Below are positions 33,403 through 41,486 of a stretch of DNA of 54,907 nt, piece by piece. The position numbers and the translations under genes were made by a program. Source of the DNA: CAZFMJ01 sp964520045 (GTDB lineage Bacteria; Elusimicrobiota; Elusimicrobia; Elusimicrobiales; CAZFMJ01). The stretch covers positions 1-54,907 of the forward strand of contig CAZFMJ010000011.1 in the NCBI GenBank assembly GCA_964520045.1, read 5' to 3'. The notes under the pieces were generated by a model that ran no database searches, was not told the origin of the DNA, and saw only the letters and a program-made list of their open reading frames with translations. How positions within the stretch are numbered: the first letter of the stretch is position 1; every line of letters starts with the position of its first letter.

Positions 33403-33431
33403 AGTATACCAGAGCGTTGGCAGTCTGTCAA
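33403..33431 (-). promoter_or_regulatory. Strong sigma-70 promoter for the abiF RNA
   Basis: On the minus strand TTGACA (33431-33426, perfect -35) and TATACT (33408-33403) are separated by exactly 17 bases. Transcription should start near 33396, just before the structured RNA. It is the best promoter match in the window and lies inside the hsd operon. Confidence 0.75.
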
Positions 33432-33490
33432 CAGCCGCATTCACATTGGTATTTAGTATTGTATCGGACATAAATAATCTTATTCCCCCG

Positions 33491-35281
33491 CTATTTTATT
33501 AACCCAAGCTCCTTAATATATCCCGCAATTTTGCTGTCCAGTTCCCGCGATTCAGCCTCAAGGCGGCGGAGCTCAGCCCATTCTTTGTCTATATCAATTA
33601 TCTCTTCAATCTCTTCCGGAAAAACATAGAGGGTTATATTAAGGTTATAGTCATTGGCTTTTATTTCTTCTATGGGCACGGCGCGGGAGAAGCCTTTAAT
33701 ATCCTTAAACCCTTTGCATGCCGCGGCTATGGTTTTTATATTTTCATCTGATAAGGAGTTAAGTTTGCGCACGTCCGGATGCTTTATAAACTCGCTTGAG
33801 GCATTTATAATAAGCACCTTTCCCTTGCGGTCTTTGGGCTTGTTCTTATTAAAAAACATCAAAGCGCCGGGAGCCGGGGTGTTGTAGAAAAGCTTTTCAG
33901 GCAGGAGTATTAAACAATCCAGCCAGTCGTTTTCCAACGCCTTACGCCTTACAGCTTGTTCTTTTCCTCCGCGGAACAAACAGCCGTTGTCTATAACCAC
34001 GCCGACACGGCCATTTTTATCGTCCGCGGAAGCCAGCATGTGCTGTATCCATGCCCAGTCGGCAGACTGGCCGGGAGTGAATCCCAGGGAAAAGCGCTGC
34101 TGCCAGAATTCGGCTTTTTTTAAAACCTCCTCATCGTAGCCGTCCTGATTCCAAGGCGGATTGGCCACCACCACATCAAAGGTTTTTATTTTGCCGCCTT
34201 CTTTAAACTTGGGGTACAAAAGAGTATCTCCATAATTAAGACTGCAGTCGCGCATGTCGTGCACATACATATTGAGCTTAGCCAGAGCTATGGTCTTCTG
34301 ATTTACTTCCTGCCCGTAAAGAAGGATTTTCCTGGCTTGGGTTAGACCCATGGTTTCTTCAACATGTTTGTAAGCGCCGATGAGCATTCCGGCGGAGCCG
34401 CATGAACAGTCATAGATGCTTTCTTTGGGCTGGGGGTCCAGAATTTCATTGAGAAGTTTAATGGTCTCACGCGGCGTATATATCTCCCCTTCCTTGGCCT
34501 TGTCGGGAGCAAAGTAACGGAGTATCCATTCGTAGGCGTCGCCAAGGATATCCGGCGCGACATTGTGCAGGCGCTTCTCGCTGAACAGTTCTACAAGCTG
34601 GCGAAGTATTTCGGTATTTTCCCTATTGGAGGTAAATTGAACAAAATCCACGCTGTCCAAAATATCTTTAAGCTCAGGGTTGCGGTCGGCAAGGGATTTC
34701 AAGGCCTTTGAGAAAACCGAGGACAGCGCGCCGACATCCTTACGCATGTTCTCCCAACGATGTTCTTCGGCCAAATCAAAATCATGATAGGCGGGACTTC
34801 TGGCTTCTTTTTTTGCCTCCGCCTCGCTCAGGCCGTCTTTAAGCGCTTCTTTGTATGCCTTGTCAAAATCAAGCTCCCACTTATCGCTAACGCGCTTCAT
34901 AAAAAGGAGAATAAGAATAAATTTATAATCAACGCGGGTTCTTATAAGGTCCGCCGCTTTGCTTAAAATTGACTCTATATCAGACCGGTTAAGCTTGCCG
35001 CCGGCGGCATGAATATCCACAGAGAGATTGAAGCGGTCTTTTAGGGTATATATCTTTTTCCTGGCATCATCCTTGTTAAACTGGACATTAAGCCAGCCCT
35101 CTTTGCGGAGTTCGGATATAAAAACCGGAACTTGATCAGCTGAATCCTGCTTTTTAGCTTCCAGAATTTTTGCGGCCTCAGCCATAGTAAACTCTTTAGC
35201 GCCGAAGGCTTCCCATAACAATGAGTAACGTTGTTCCAGATACGAAACTTTAGGAATATTATTTTCTTTAGTTTTATTCAC
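33491..35281 (-). CDS. hsdM: Type I restriction-modification DNA methyltransferase subunit
   Basis: The protein of about 596 residues has an extra N-terminal winged-helix-like part (about 15-85), then the HsdM N-terminal helical domain (KAADLIRTRVDYKFILILLFMKRVSDKWE). The N6-adenine methylase core follows, with SAM motif I as YDCSCGSAGML and the catalytic motif ANPPW (NPPW, about residue 370). Motif I differs from the usual DPACGSGG but keeps the main glycines. GTG 35281 with GGGGG five bases upstream is preferred; TTG 35293 would fall near the transcription start and inside the direct repeats. It methylates the site read by HsdS. It opens the defence operon and is separated from hsdS by three genes. 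Confidence 0.94.
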   Translation of the reverse strand: MNKTKENNIPKVSYLEQRYSLLWEAFGAKEFTMAEAAKILEAKKQDSADQVPVFISELRKEGWLNVQFNKDDARKKIYTLKDRFNLSVDIHAAGGKLNRSDIESILSKAADLIRTRVDYKFILILLFMKRVSDKWELDFDKAYKEALKDGLSEAEAKKEARSPAYHDFDLAEEHRWENMRKDVGALSSVFSKALKSLADRNPELKDILDSVDFVQFTSNRENTEILRQLVELFSEKRLHNVAPDILGDAYEWILRYFAPDKAKEGEIYTPRETIKLLNEILDPQPKESIYDCSCGSAGMLIGAYKHVEETMGLTQARKILLYGQEVNQKTIALAKLNMYVHDMRDCSLNYGDTLLYPKFKEGGKIKTFDVVVANPPWNQDGYDEEVLKKAEFWQQRFSLGFTPGQSADWAWIQHMLASADDKNGRVGVVIDNGCLFRGGKEQAVRRKALENDWLDCLILLPEKLFYNTPAPGALMFFNKNKPKDRKGKVLIINASSEFIKHPDVRKLNSLSDENIKTIAAACKGFKDIKGFSRAVPIEEIKANDYNLNITLYVFPEEIEEIIDIDKEWAELRRLEAESRELDSKIAGYIKELGLIK

Positions 35282-35290
35282 TTTGGCCCC

Positions 35291-35312
35291 CAATATATAA
35301 ACAATATATAAA
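35291..35312 (-). promoter_or_regulatory. Tandem 11-bp direct repeat, possible operator of the defence operon
   Basis: CAATATATAAA occurs twice in perfect tandem (35291-35301 and 35302-35312). The upstream copy overlaps the candidate -10 box TATATA (35310-35305), which lies 17 bases from TTGTGC (35333-35328). A repressor bound here would block transcription. The regulator is unknown. Confidence 0.45.
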
Positions 35313-35407
35313 TCGTTTATTTAATAAGCACAACCACATAATACCACGAAACGGGGGACAAGTCAAGAGCCCAACGCGCCCCACGACATGGCAACCAACT
35401 GTAATTT

Positions 35408-36775
35408 TTATTTAAGCGGAGTGAGTTCCGCGGTTTTCGAGGAGGAATACCCATGGGGCGGTTTTTCGCGGATGATTTCTTCGGCGCATTTTTTTCCGTC
35501 GGCGACAGCCTCTTCCATAAACGAATATTTCCACGCGCCGTATCTTCCTATTGAATATATCCCGCGGCTTTTAAGACAATCAAAAATTGTATTCAGGGCG
35601 GGCGTCCTTTCCGAATCATAAATAACATAGCCGCAGTCTATTTTCCGCCAGAGCTTTGTCATTATTTTATCGCCGCTTTTCAAAAAGCCGCATTCCTTAA
35701 GACCTTTAAATATCTTTTTTTCAAGCTTTGCCGTATCAATTTTTTTACCGGGCAGGACAGCTGTTTCTATATATAACGCGGACGCGTTTTGCGGCGCGAT
35801 ATGTTTTGAAAAATTAGAAGCTATACCTACGCGGTAAAAGGGAAATTGTTTTTCGGGAAAATACACCCAATGTTTATCGGACATAACCCTGTCAATCCCT
35901 ATATTTAAGACATATACCGATGTATATTTAAGTTTATCTCCGGCTTTTTTTATTTCATAAGGAAGACCTTCGGCAATATTAATAAATTCCTTCAAAGGCA
36001 GGGTGTTAACAAGTCTGTTATATTTAATTTTTTCCCCGTCGCCCGTAACCGCCGTTTTGCCCGCGCAGTCTATCCCGGCGATTCCCCGCCCAAGCGCTAA
36101 ATTTTTCAAATTGCGGGCCAAAGCATCGGGTAAGGCCTGCGCTCCGCCGCGCATTGGATAGCGGAAATAAGCATTATAGCCGAACGGTTTTTTCTGCTCC
36201 CAATACGCGCCCCGTATAACATCTTCCGCTTTCGGCTGGGGAACAAAAGGACCGCACCACTGCGCGGAAAGCCTGGAAAGCGGATACTGCCACAGCTTTT
36301 GGTTATAAGGGAACATAAAATGCCGGCAGATGCCTCTGCCGAACACAGAAAGCGCCCATTTGTCGTATCTGGAATAGTCCTGTTTTTCAAACGACCCTTT
36401 ACGAAGCCGCAGGGCGTTCAAAAAACCGGATACGCATTCATTGACCGTTTTTTCAGGCAGACCGTAAGTATTGGCCTGAAACGGATAGGAGGTGCAGACC
36501 CCTTGTGAATATATCCAGGAATTGCGCCTTAAAAGCCTGATATTTCCATGAAGCAGTTTTAATATTAATTTTTTTAATGCGGGATCGTGAAGATGCAGTA
36601 AATGGCCTGAATAATCAAAAATAAATCCATCTTTTGCCGTAGAGCCGGAAAGACCGCCTGGTTTGCCGTTTTTTTCGGCAAGAAGATAACCCGAATGGCC
36701 CCCTTTTTCAAGATGATATGCACACGAAAGTCCGGAAAGACCGGCGCCTATTATCAAAACATCGGTTGTAATCAT
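35408..36775 (-). CDS. FAD-dependent oxidoreductase, UDP-galactopyranose mutase/amine-oxidase-like
   Basis: The 455-residue protein has an N-terminal dinucleotide-binding motif (VLIIGAGLSGLSCAYHLEKGG), a second FAD contact (KPGGLSGS) and the C-terminal FAD loop (YSIGRYGAWKYSFMEEAVADG). The overall pattern, including SYPFQANTYGLP, resembles UDP-galactopyranose mutase-like and protoporphyrinogen-oxidase-like flavoproteins found in glycan clusters. It is the last gene of the glycan cluster before the hsd operon, after heptad-repeat copy D. A role in modifying a nucleotide sugar or lipid-linked sugar is inferred. No ribosome site is obvious. Confidence 0.75.
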   Translation of the reverse strand: MITTDVLIIGAGLSGLSCAYHLEKGGHSGYLLAEKNGKPGGLSGSTAKDGFIFDYSGHLLHLHDPALKKLILKLLHGNIRLLRRNSWIYSQGVCTSYPFQANTYGLPEKTVNECVSGFLNALRLRKGSFEKQDYSRYDKWALSVFGRGICRHFMFPYNQKLWQYPLSRLSAQWCGPFVPQPKAEDVIRGAYWEQKKPFGYNAYFRYPMRGGAQALPDALARNLKNLALGRGIAGIDCAGKTAVTGDGEKIKYNRLVNTLPLKEFINIAEGLPYEIKKAGDKLKYTSVYVLNIGIDRVMSDKHWVYFPEKQFPFYRVGIASNFSKHIAPQNASALYIETAVLPGKKIDTAKLEKKIFKGLKECGFLKSGDKIMTKLWRKIDCGYVIYDSERTPALNTIFDCLKSRGIYSIGRYGAWKYSFMEEAVADGKKCAEEIIREKPPHGYSSSKTAELTPLK

Positions 36776-36782
36776 AAATTAA

Positions 36783-36888
36783 GGGGAGGGTAGACGGTAA
36801 CCGGGAGACGGTAGATGGAAAAGAAACGAGAAAGGATTGTTTGGGACGTCTACCTTCTACCGTCTCCCATCTACCGTTTACCCTCTTC
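36783..36888. repeat. Heptad-periodic inverted-repeat element, copy D
   Basis: The left arm reads GGTAGAC, GGTAACC, GGGAGAC, GGTAGAT; the right arm is its approximate complement. The loop contains GGATTGTTTGGGACG, the exact reverse complement of part of CCCAAAC element copy 1. It fills the gap between the WecA-like gene, ending two bases from its stop, and the flavoprotein gene. Confidence 0.8.
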
Positions 36889-36890
36889 AT

Positions 36891-37931
36891 TTAGTGCATC
36901 TTAATTTTTGCGATTGCCGAACTAAGTATAATGAATTCCGCGCCTATGAAAATATATATCCAGATCCCCCACATAAGAGGAATTTGCGTCACAAGAAAAG
37001 CGAAAAAAGAAAGGATCAAAGCGACCAGAGCGCTGAAAGCGACTATCTCGTTTCTGGAAAAACCCATGGCTTCAAGCCTCAGGGCGAAATGATCCCTGCT
37101 CCCCAAAAACGGGGACTGCCCCCGCCTCATTCTCATCACGGCCACGAAGATAGTGTCGTAAATGGGGATAGCGAGAATAAACAGCGGGGCGTACACTCCA
37201 AGCGGATTTATTACCGTATAGCNNNNNNNNNNTCCCATTGCCACTGCGGCAAGGATGAACCCCAGAAAAAGACTGCCGGAATCCCCCATGAATATTTTCA
37301 GCCGGCCGGAAAAATTATAAGGCAGGAATCCCAAAACGGCGCCCAATAAAGCGGCTGAAGCGAAGTTGACATATACGGATTCGGACGGAAGCGCTATCCA
37401 TAAAAATCCCAGCGCCGCCGCGACCACCTGCGTCGCGGCAAGTCCGTCCATTATATCTATTATATTCATGGCATTTGATATTCCCACCACCCACACAACG
37501 CTCAAAACAATGGAAAGATACTGCGGCTCTATAAAATGTATGCGTATATCGTAAAAAACAAGAATTAATGCCGCGGCAATCTGGACCGCAAATTTTGTTT
37601 TAAACCCGATGCCCTTGGGCCTCCGCAGATCATCAAAAAACCCGAGAAGAAATATAATGGTTCCGCCGATAAATATCCCGCGGAGATTTCTAAGAGTTCC
37701 GGTGGGAAACTGTGTAAAAAACCGCATGGCGGCCAGCGCTATAAAAAAAGCCATCGCTATCGCGGCGCCGCCTAAAACCGGCGTAGGATGTTTATGGGTT
37801 TTTATCGGACTGGACGGCACATCGATCAGCTTGAAACGCAAAGCAAAAATCCTTACTAACGGCGTAAACGCAACCGCAAGCAGAAACGGCAGAAAAGAAA
37901 CCAAAAGATAAAATTTGAAATTATATATCAT
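36891..37931 (-). CDS. WecA/MraY-family undecaprenyl-phosphate sugar-1-phosphate transferase
   Basis: This protein of about 346 residues is a polytopic membrane enzyme with around ten helices. It starts glycan assembly by moving a sugar-1-phosphate from a UDP-sugar to undecaprenyl phosphate. The signature motifs are GFFDDLRRPKG, NAMNIIDIMDGLA and FMGDSGSLFLGF, with a His-containing cytoplasmic loop lacking obvious MraY-specific features. WecA/TagO-like function is therefore favoured. Four residues are unknown because of a 10-base gap (37223-37232), but the frame is kept across it. The start overlaps the upstream GT-C gene by ATGA. It probably initiates the glycan built by neighbouring genes. 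Confidence 0.9.
   Translation of the reverse strand: MIYNFKFYLLVSFLPFLLAVAFTPLVRIFALRFKLIDVPSSPIKTHKHPTPVLGGAAIAMAFFIALAAMRFFTQFPTGTLRNLRGIFIGGTIIFLLGFFDDLRRPKGIGFKTKFAVQIAAALILVFYDIRIHFIEPQYLSIVLSVVWVVGISNAMNIIDIMDGLAATQVVAAALGFLWIALPSESVYVNFASAALLGAVLGFLPYNFSGRLKIFMGDSGSLFLGFILAAVAMGXXXXYTVINPLGVYAPLFILAIPIYDTIFVAVMRMRRGQSPFLGSRDHFALRLEAMGFSRNEIVAFSALVALILSFFAFLVTQIPLMWGIWIYIFIGAEFIILSSAIAKIKMH
37223..37232. other. Assembly gap (10 N) inside the WecA-like gene
   Basis: Ten undetermined bases. The reading frame and family pattern continue on both sides (ILAAVAMG before, YTVINPLG after), so the gap length is probably close to true. Confidence 0.95.
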
Positions 37932-39883
37932 CTAATTTTGTAAAGTCCGCACTCTTCATATGCGCACACCGCCTCCAACCCCTGCTCCATAAATTCCCGC
38001 CAGTTTTTAAGCCCTTTTCCGGAAAAATCAAGCGTGCCATAGCCTTTAAGACGCTCCATTTCTTTGGGAACAATAAGCAAATGCGTATAGTTTTCGGAAA
38101 AAAAATAACGCGCTATATCTTTCCAATCCGCGCCGTCATTTGCGCTCACGACGAAACGGTTCACATTAAAGATGCTTGTCGGAACGCTTTCCCTTTGCGC
38201 ATAATATGTCCTCTGCTCCCCTATAAAGGCTATTTTGGATTTCTCCCCAAGAGCCTCGGACGCAAAACGGGCGCAAGGATAATAATATAATTTTCTTGAA
38301 AGATATTCATGCCGGCTTTCCGCTCCGAGCAATACCCTTGGAATATCGAAGACATGCTGAACATAAGAAAAAAGAAGAAGGCGCACAATTATAAAAACCG
38401 CAAGGCCCGCCGCAAGAACTGTTTTTACCGCCTTGTTTTTTTCATCCCACAGAGATAAAAATCCCTCGGCGCCCAGAATACCGGCAAGGGGAACTATAAC
38501 GGATAAAAACCGCAGAATCTTGCCCGTCGCGAACCAAACCATGCAGTGGGAAAAAAGATACAAAGCCACAAGCCTGCAATTTTGTTTTTTATATGCCGCC
38601 AAAAGCATAAGCGGAACGGAAGCAAAAACCAGTTCCCAACCCAAACTGCCGAGCACATCCATTCCGCCGCCATAGCGGAAAGGATTTTGCAGCATAAGCC
38701 CCGGGAATTCCAAAAGGCTTTTTAAAAACCCGCCGCCATGGCCGTATTCCGTTAAAATAGCGAAATATCTGCGGGCCTGTTCCTGCTGCAGCCCCGCGCC
38801 GGACTGATGAAACAGGTTATATAAAAACGGAAAAACCGGATTTCCTGTCTCCGCCATGTTTTTTATCATCCACGGCAAAAACATTAAAAACGAAACCGCG
38901 CCGAAAATCAGCATCTGTTTTATTCTGGCCGCTTTAGCCGGCCCGTCCTTTTCCATAAAAGCGCAAACTATTCCCAGAACGGCTATTCCCGCGACGCATA
39001 TCCCGGCATAATACTTTGTTCCAAGACCCGTTCCGGCGAATATCCCGGCCAATACCGCCCATAGCACGGCATCTTTTCCATACGCCGGAGACCGCTTCCA
39101 GCGGATAAAAGAAACCACTGCGGCCGTTATCCACATGGAGACGAAATTTTCAATATATGACGTTGTAGAAAGAAGAAACAACGACGTATGAGTAACCGCC
39201 AATAACCCCGCCAGCCCTGCGGAGCGCGGCGTGAATATGTCTTTAAGCGAATATATCCACAATATGCTGAGCGCGAAAGAAAAGACAGCAAACAATTGCG
39301 GAACAATATCCGATTTCAACAAAAGCCCCGCAGTAAAAAGCATCTCCGCATTCTGCGGGAAATGGCTGTACATGTTTTCGGGCGCCGCGGCGAGGCCGTG
39401 CTTCAACATATAGACGGACGGAAGCGCCATATGATAAACAAGCGAATCATATTGATGAATAGGCGCCCATGCCGTAAAAAAAGCCGCGGCTATAATCAAT
39501 CCGGCGGGCGCAAGCCAAAACCAGCTTATTCCCGGATCACTTATGCGCAGGCGCGCTTTTATGCCGAAAATCAGCAGAAGCGCCAGCGTTAAAACCACCG
39601 CCCCCGTATATAGAAGCCCCGCAAAACCAAGACACACCATGCAATATGTAAAAAGACAAAGGCCGATGCTTGAGGCCGCGGCGACAGCAAGCCAAATATT
39701 TCCGGCGGGGAAATTTTGCCAGAATAACTCAAGTATTCTGCGGCCGGAAAGAAAAAATATTCCGGCCATAACAATAAACTGCAGGGAACTTAAAAGGGGA
39801 TATGCGAAAGGCGTCGAGAAATAATTAAGGCATGAATAAACCGCTGTAAAAAACCAAAATCCAGCAAGTAAAAATATTTTCAT
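37928..39883 (-). CDS. GT-C type membrane glycosyltransferase (PMT/ArnT-like), 651 residues
   Basis: This polytopic protein has about 12 membrane helices and an acidic motif in the first periplasmic loop (WAPIHQYDSLVYH), the place where GT-C enzymes such as ArnT and protein O-mannosyltransferases carry their catalytic Asp. It ends with a soluble periplasmic domain of about 150 residues. Such enzymes transfer a sugar from a polyprenyl phosphate donor to an acceptor on the outer face of the membrane. The upstream GT2 gene (overlapping stop/start) could make the polyprenyl-linked donor. Donor sugar and acceptor are unknown. Confidence 0.8.
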   Translation of the reverse strand: MKIFLLAGFWFFTAVYSCLNYFSTPFAYPLLSSLQFIVMAGIFFLSGRRILELFWQNFPAGNIWLAVAAASSIGLCLFTYCMVCLGFAGLLYTGAVVLTLALLLIFGIKARLRISDPGISWFWLAPAGLIIAAAFFTAWAPIHQYDSLVYHMALPSVYMLKHGLAAAPENMYSHFPQNAEMLFTAGLLLKSDIVPQLFAVFSFALSILWIYSLKDIFTPRSAGLAGLLAVTHTSLFLLSTTSYIENFVSMWITAAVVSFIRWKRSPAYGKDAVLWAVLAGIFAGTGLGTKYYAGICVAGIAVLGIVCAFMEKDGPAKAARIKQMLIFGAVSFLMFLPWMIKNMAETGNPVFPFLYNLFHQSGAGLQQEQARRYFAILTEYGHGGGFLKSLLEFPGLMLQNPFRYGGGMDVLGSLGWELVFASVPLMLLAAYKKQNCRLVALYLFSHCMVWFATGKILRFLSVIVPLAGILGAEGFLSLWDEKNKAVKTVLAAGLAVFIIVRLLLFSYVQHVFDIPRVLLGAESRHEYLSRKLYYYPCARFASEALGEKSKIAFIGEQRTYYAQRESVPTSIFNVNRFVVSANDGADWKDIARYFFSENYTHLLIVPKEMERLKGYGTLDFSGKGLKNWREFMEQGLEAVCAYEECGLYKIR

Positions 39884-40608
39884 TTAAGGAAGGGAAACGC
39901 GAACATCCCGGATTTATGCAGAATATATTTTATAAGCACGGCGAGAGTCCCCAGACCGTACAGAACGCTTCTTCGCGCATTTATAGACGAGGCCTCTTCG
40001 AAATATTTAGCCGGCACGGGCAAATCGCCTATGCGGAATCCCTTGCAGGCCGCGGCCGCAAGCATCTGCGAATCAAAAACAAAATCATCGGAAAATTCTT
40101 TCCAATTAACGGTTTCAAGCAGTTTTCTCGAATATGCTCGCATGCCGCTGTGCCATTCCCCGAGATTCTGTCCCGTCACGGTGTTTTCAATAACCGTCAG
40201 CATGCGGTTTGCCAGATATTTATATTTAGGCATACCCCCCGTTAACGCTTCCTGCCGCGTTCGTATCCTGTTGCCGAGCACAAAATCGCATATCCCATCC
40301 CGTATCAATCCGACCATATACGGGGTTATGCGGGGATCATACTGATAATCGGGGTGTATCATCACAATAATATCCGCGCCCCGTTCAAGAGCTTTCGCAT
40401 AACATGTCTTCTGATTGGCGCCGTACCCCTTATTTTTTGCGTGCCGAAAAACCAACAAGCCCAGTTTTTCGGCCAGCTCAGCCGTGCCGTCGGAAGAAAC
40501 ATCATCGACAAGAATTATTTCATCGACGCACCCGGCCGGAATATTTTTCAGCGTGAGCTCAATAGTGCGGCTCGCATTATATGCCGGAAGCACCGCTATT
40601 ACTTTCAT
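39880..40608 (-). CDS. GT2 family glycosyltransferase, dolichyl-phosphate mannose synthase-like
   Basis: This protein of about 242 residues has the GT2 nucleotide-sugar fold: VIAVLPAYNASRTI, then VDDVSSDGT and the metal motif region HPDYQYDP. It lacks membrane helices apart from a weak hydrophobic C-terminus. It probably links a sugar to polyprenyl phosphate as donor for the GT-C enzyme whose start it overlaps. ATG 40608 gives the usual MKVIAVLP start; ATG 40617 is also possible. It overlaps the rmlD-like gene by about 30 bases. Confidence 0.85.
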   Translation of the reverse strand: MKVIAVLPAYNASRTIELTLKNIPAGCVDEIILVDDVSSDGTAELAEKLGLLVFRHAKNKGYGANQKTCYAKALERGADIIVMIHPDYQYDPRITPYMVGLIRDGICDFVLGNRIRTRQEALTGGMPKYKYLANRMLTVIENTVTGQNLGEWHSGMRAYSRKLLETVNWKEFSDDFVFDSQMLAAAACKGFRIGDLPVPAKYFEEASSINARRSVLYGLGTLAVLIKYILHKSGMFAFPFLK

Positions 40609-41485
40609 GGAAATCATCCCTTTTCCAATCCTCTTTAACTTTCGCTATGCCGCGCTCTGCCCCGCACGGCTTAAACCCGGTCTCGCGCTCAAGCTTGAAT
40701 ATTTCAAGCCCCGCCCTAAGCGGGCGGGACGCTTTTTGAGCCAGCTCCGGAGTTTTTTTGGGAGTGATGAGTTTATCATTCAAACCAAGCTGCCGGGCGG
40801 CAAAAACCGCGAATTCGTATCTGTTTATAAAATCTGCGCCGGCGACATTGTATATTCCGTTTTTTTTAAGATTTAAGAGCCGAACGGCCGCCTCGGCGAT
40901 ATCCGGCGCATATGTGGGGGTAGAATATTGATCCGCCGGGACATTCATCCGCTCTCCCTTTTCCAGCCGGTTTATAAGCTGCATCGCAAAATTTTTGGAT
41001 CTTTTATCATAGCTGTACACGCCGGCGGTCCTGATTATCAGGCAGTCTTCATTCTCCGAAACAGCTTTCTCTCCCGCCAATTTTGAAGCTCCGTAAACAT
41101 TTATCGGATTGGAAGCCGCTTCCTCGGCATATGGGCCTTCTCTTCCGTCAAAAATATATTCCGTGGAAATATAAACCAATTTTGAGCCGAACCGGCCGCA
41201 GGCCCGCGCCGTCAGCGCGGCTCCCGCGCCATTGACGGCCAGCGCAGAATCAGGGTCGCTTTCGCACGCATCGACATCCGTAAGCGCCGAGCAAAGCACC
41301 GCCGCATCGGGACGTATTTTCTCAAAAGCGCCGATTATGGTTTCCGGGATATTCAAATCAAGCCGGACAAAACCGTTTTGTCCGTTTCTGGCCGTACCGA
41401 CAGCGGAGAATCCGGCCGCGGCCCCGAAAGCGCGCATAAAAACGCCGCCGACCTGTCCCTCCGCGCCTATTATCAATAATTTCAT
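40577..41485 (-). CDS. RmlD-like dTDP-4-dehydrorhamnose reductase
   Basis: The 302-residue short-chain-dehydrogenase-type protein opens with MKLLIIGAEGQVGG (NAD(P) binding). It has YISTEYIFDGREGPY and the catalytic YGASK (YxxxK), as in RmlD, which makes dTDP-L-rhamnose. The partner genes rmlA, rmlB and rmlC are not in the window apart from a generic nucleotidyltransferase at 47.4 kb, so a related deoxysugar is possible. It starts one base after the GT2 gene upstream and overlaps the GT2 gene downstream. A short hairpin (40710-40728) lies in its 3' part but fits the normal protein sequence. Confidence 0.87.
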   Translation of the reverse strand: MKLLIIGAEGQVGGVFMRAFGAAAGFSAVGTARNGQNGFVRLDLNIPETIIGAFEKIRPDAAVLCSALTDVDACESDPDSALAVNGAGAALTARACGRFGSKLVYISTEYIFDGREGPYAEEAASNPINVYGASKLAGEKAVSENEDCLIIRTAGVYSYDKRSKNFAMQLINRLEKGERMNVPADQYSTPTYAPDIAEAAVRLLNLKKNGIYNVAGADFINRYEFAVFAARQLGLNDKLITPKKTPELAQKASRPLRAGLEIFKLERETGFKPCGAERGIAKVKEDWKRDDFHESNSGASGI

Positions 41486-41486
41486 C

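Noticed and set aside
33315..33440. N-terminal extension of the AbiF protein in the same frame
   Set aside because: It overlaps the promoter and structured RNA, while ATG 33314 has a strong GGGAGG site and gives the family's usual start.
40710..40728. Hairpin CCCGCCC/GGGCGGG in the rmlD-like gene
   Set aside because: The encoded RPLRAGLE aligns with the usual RmlD C-terminal region, so it is probably chance in G/C-rich codons.
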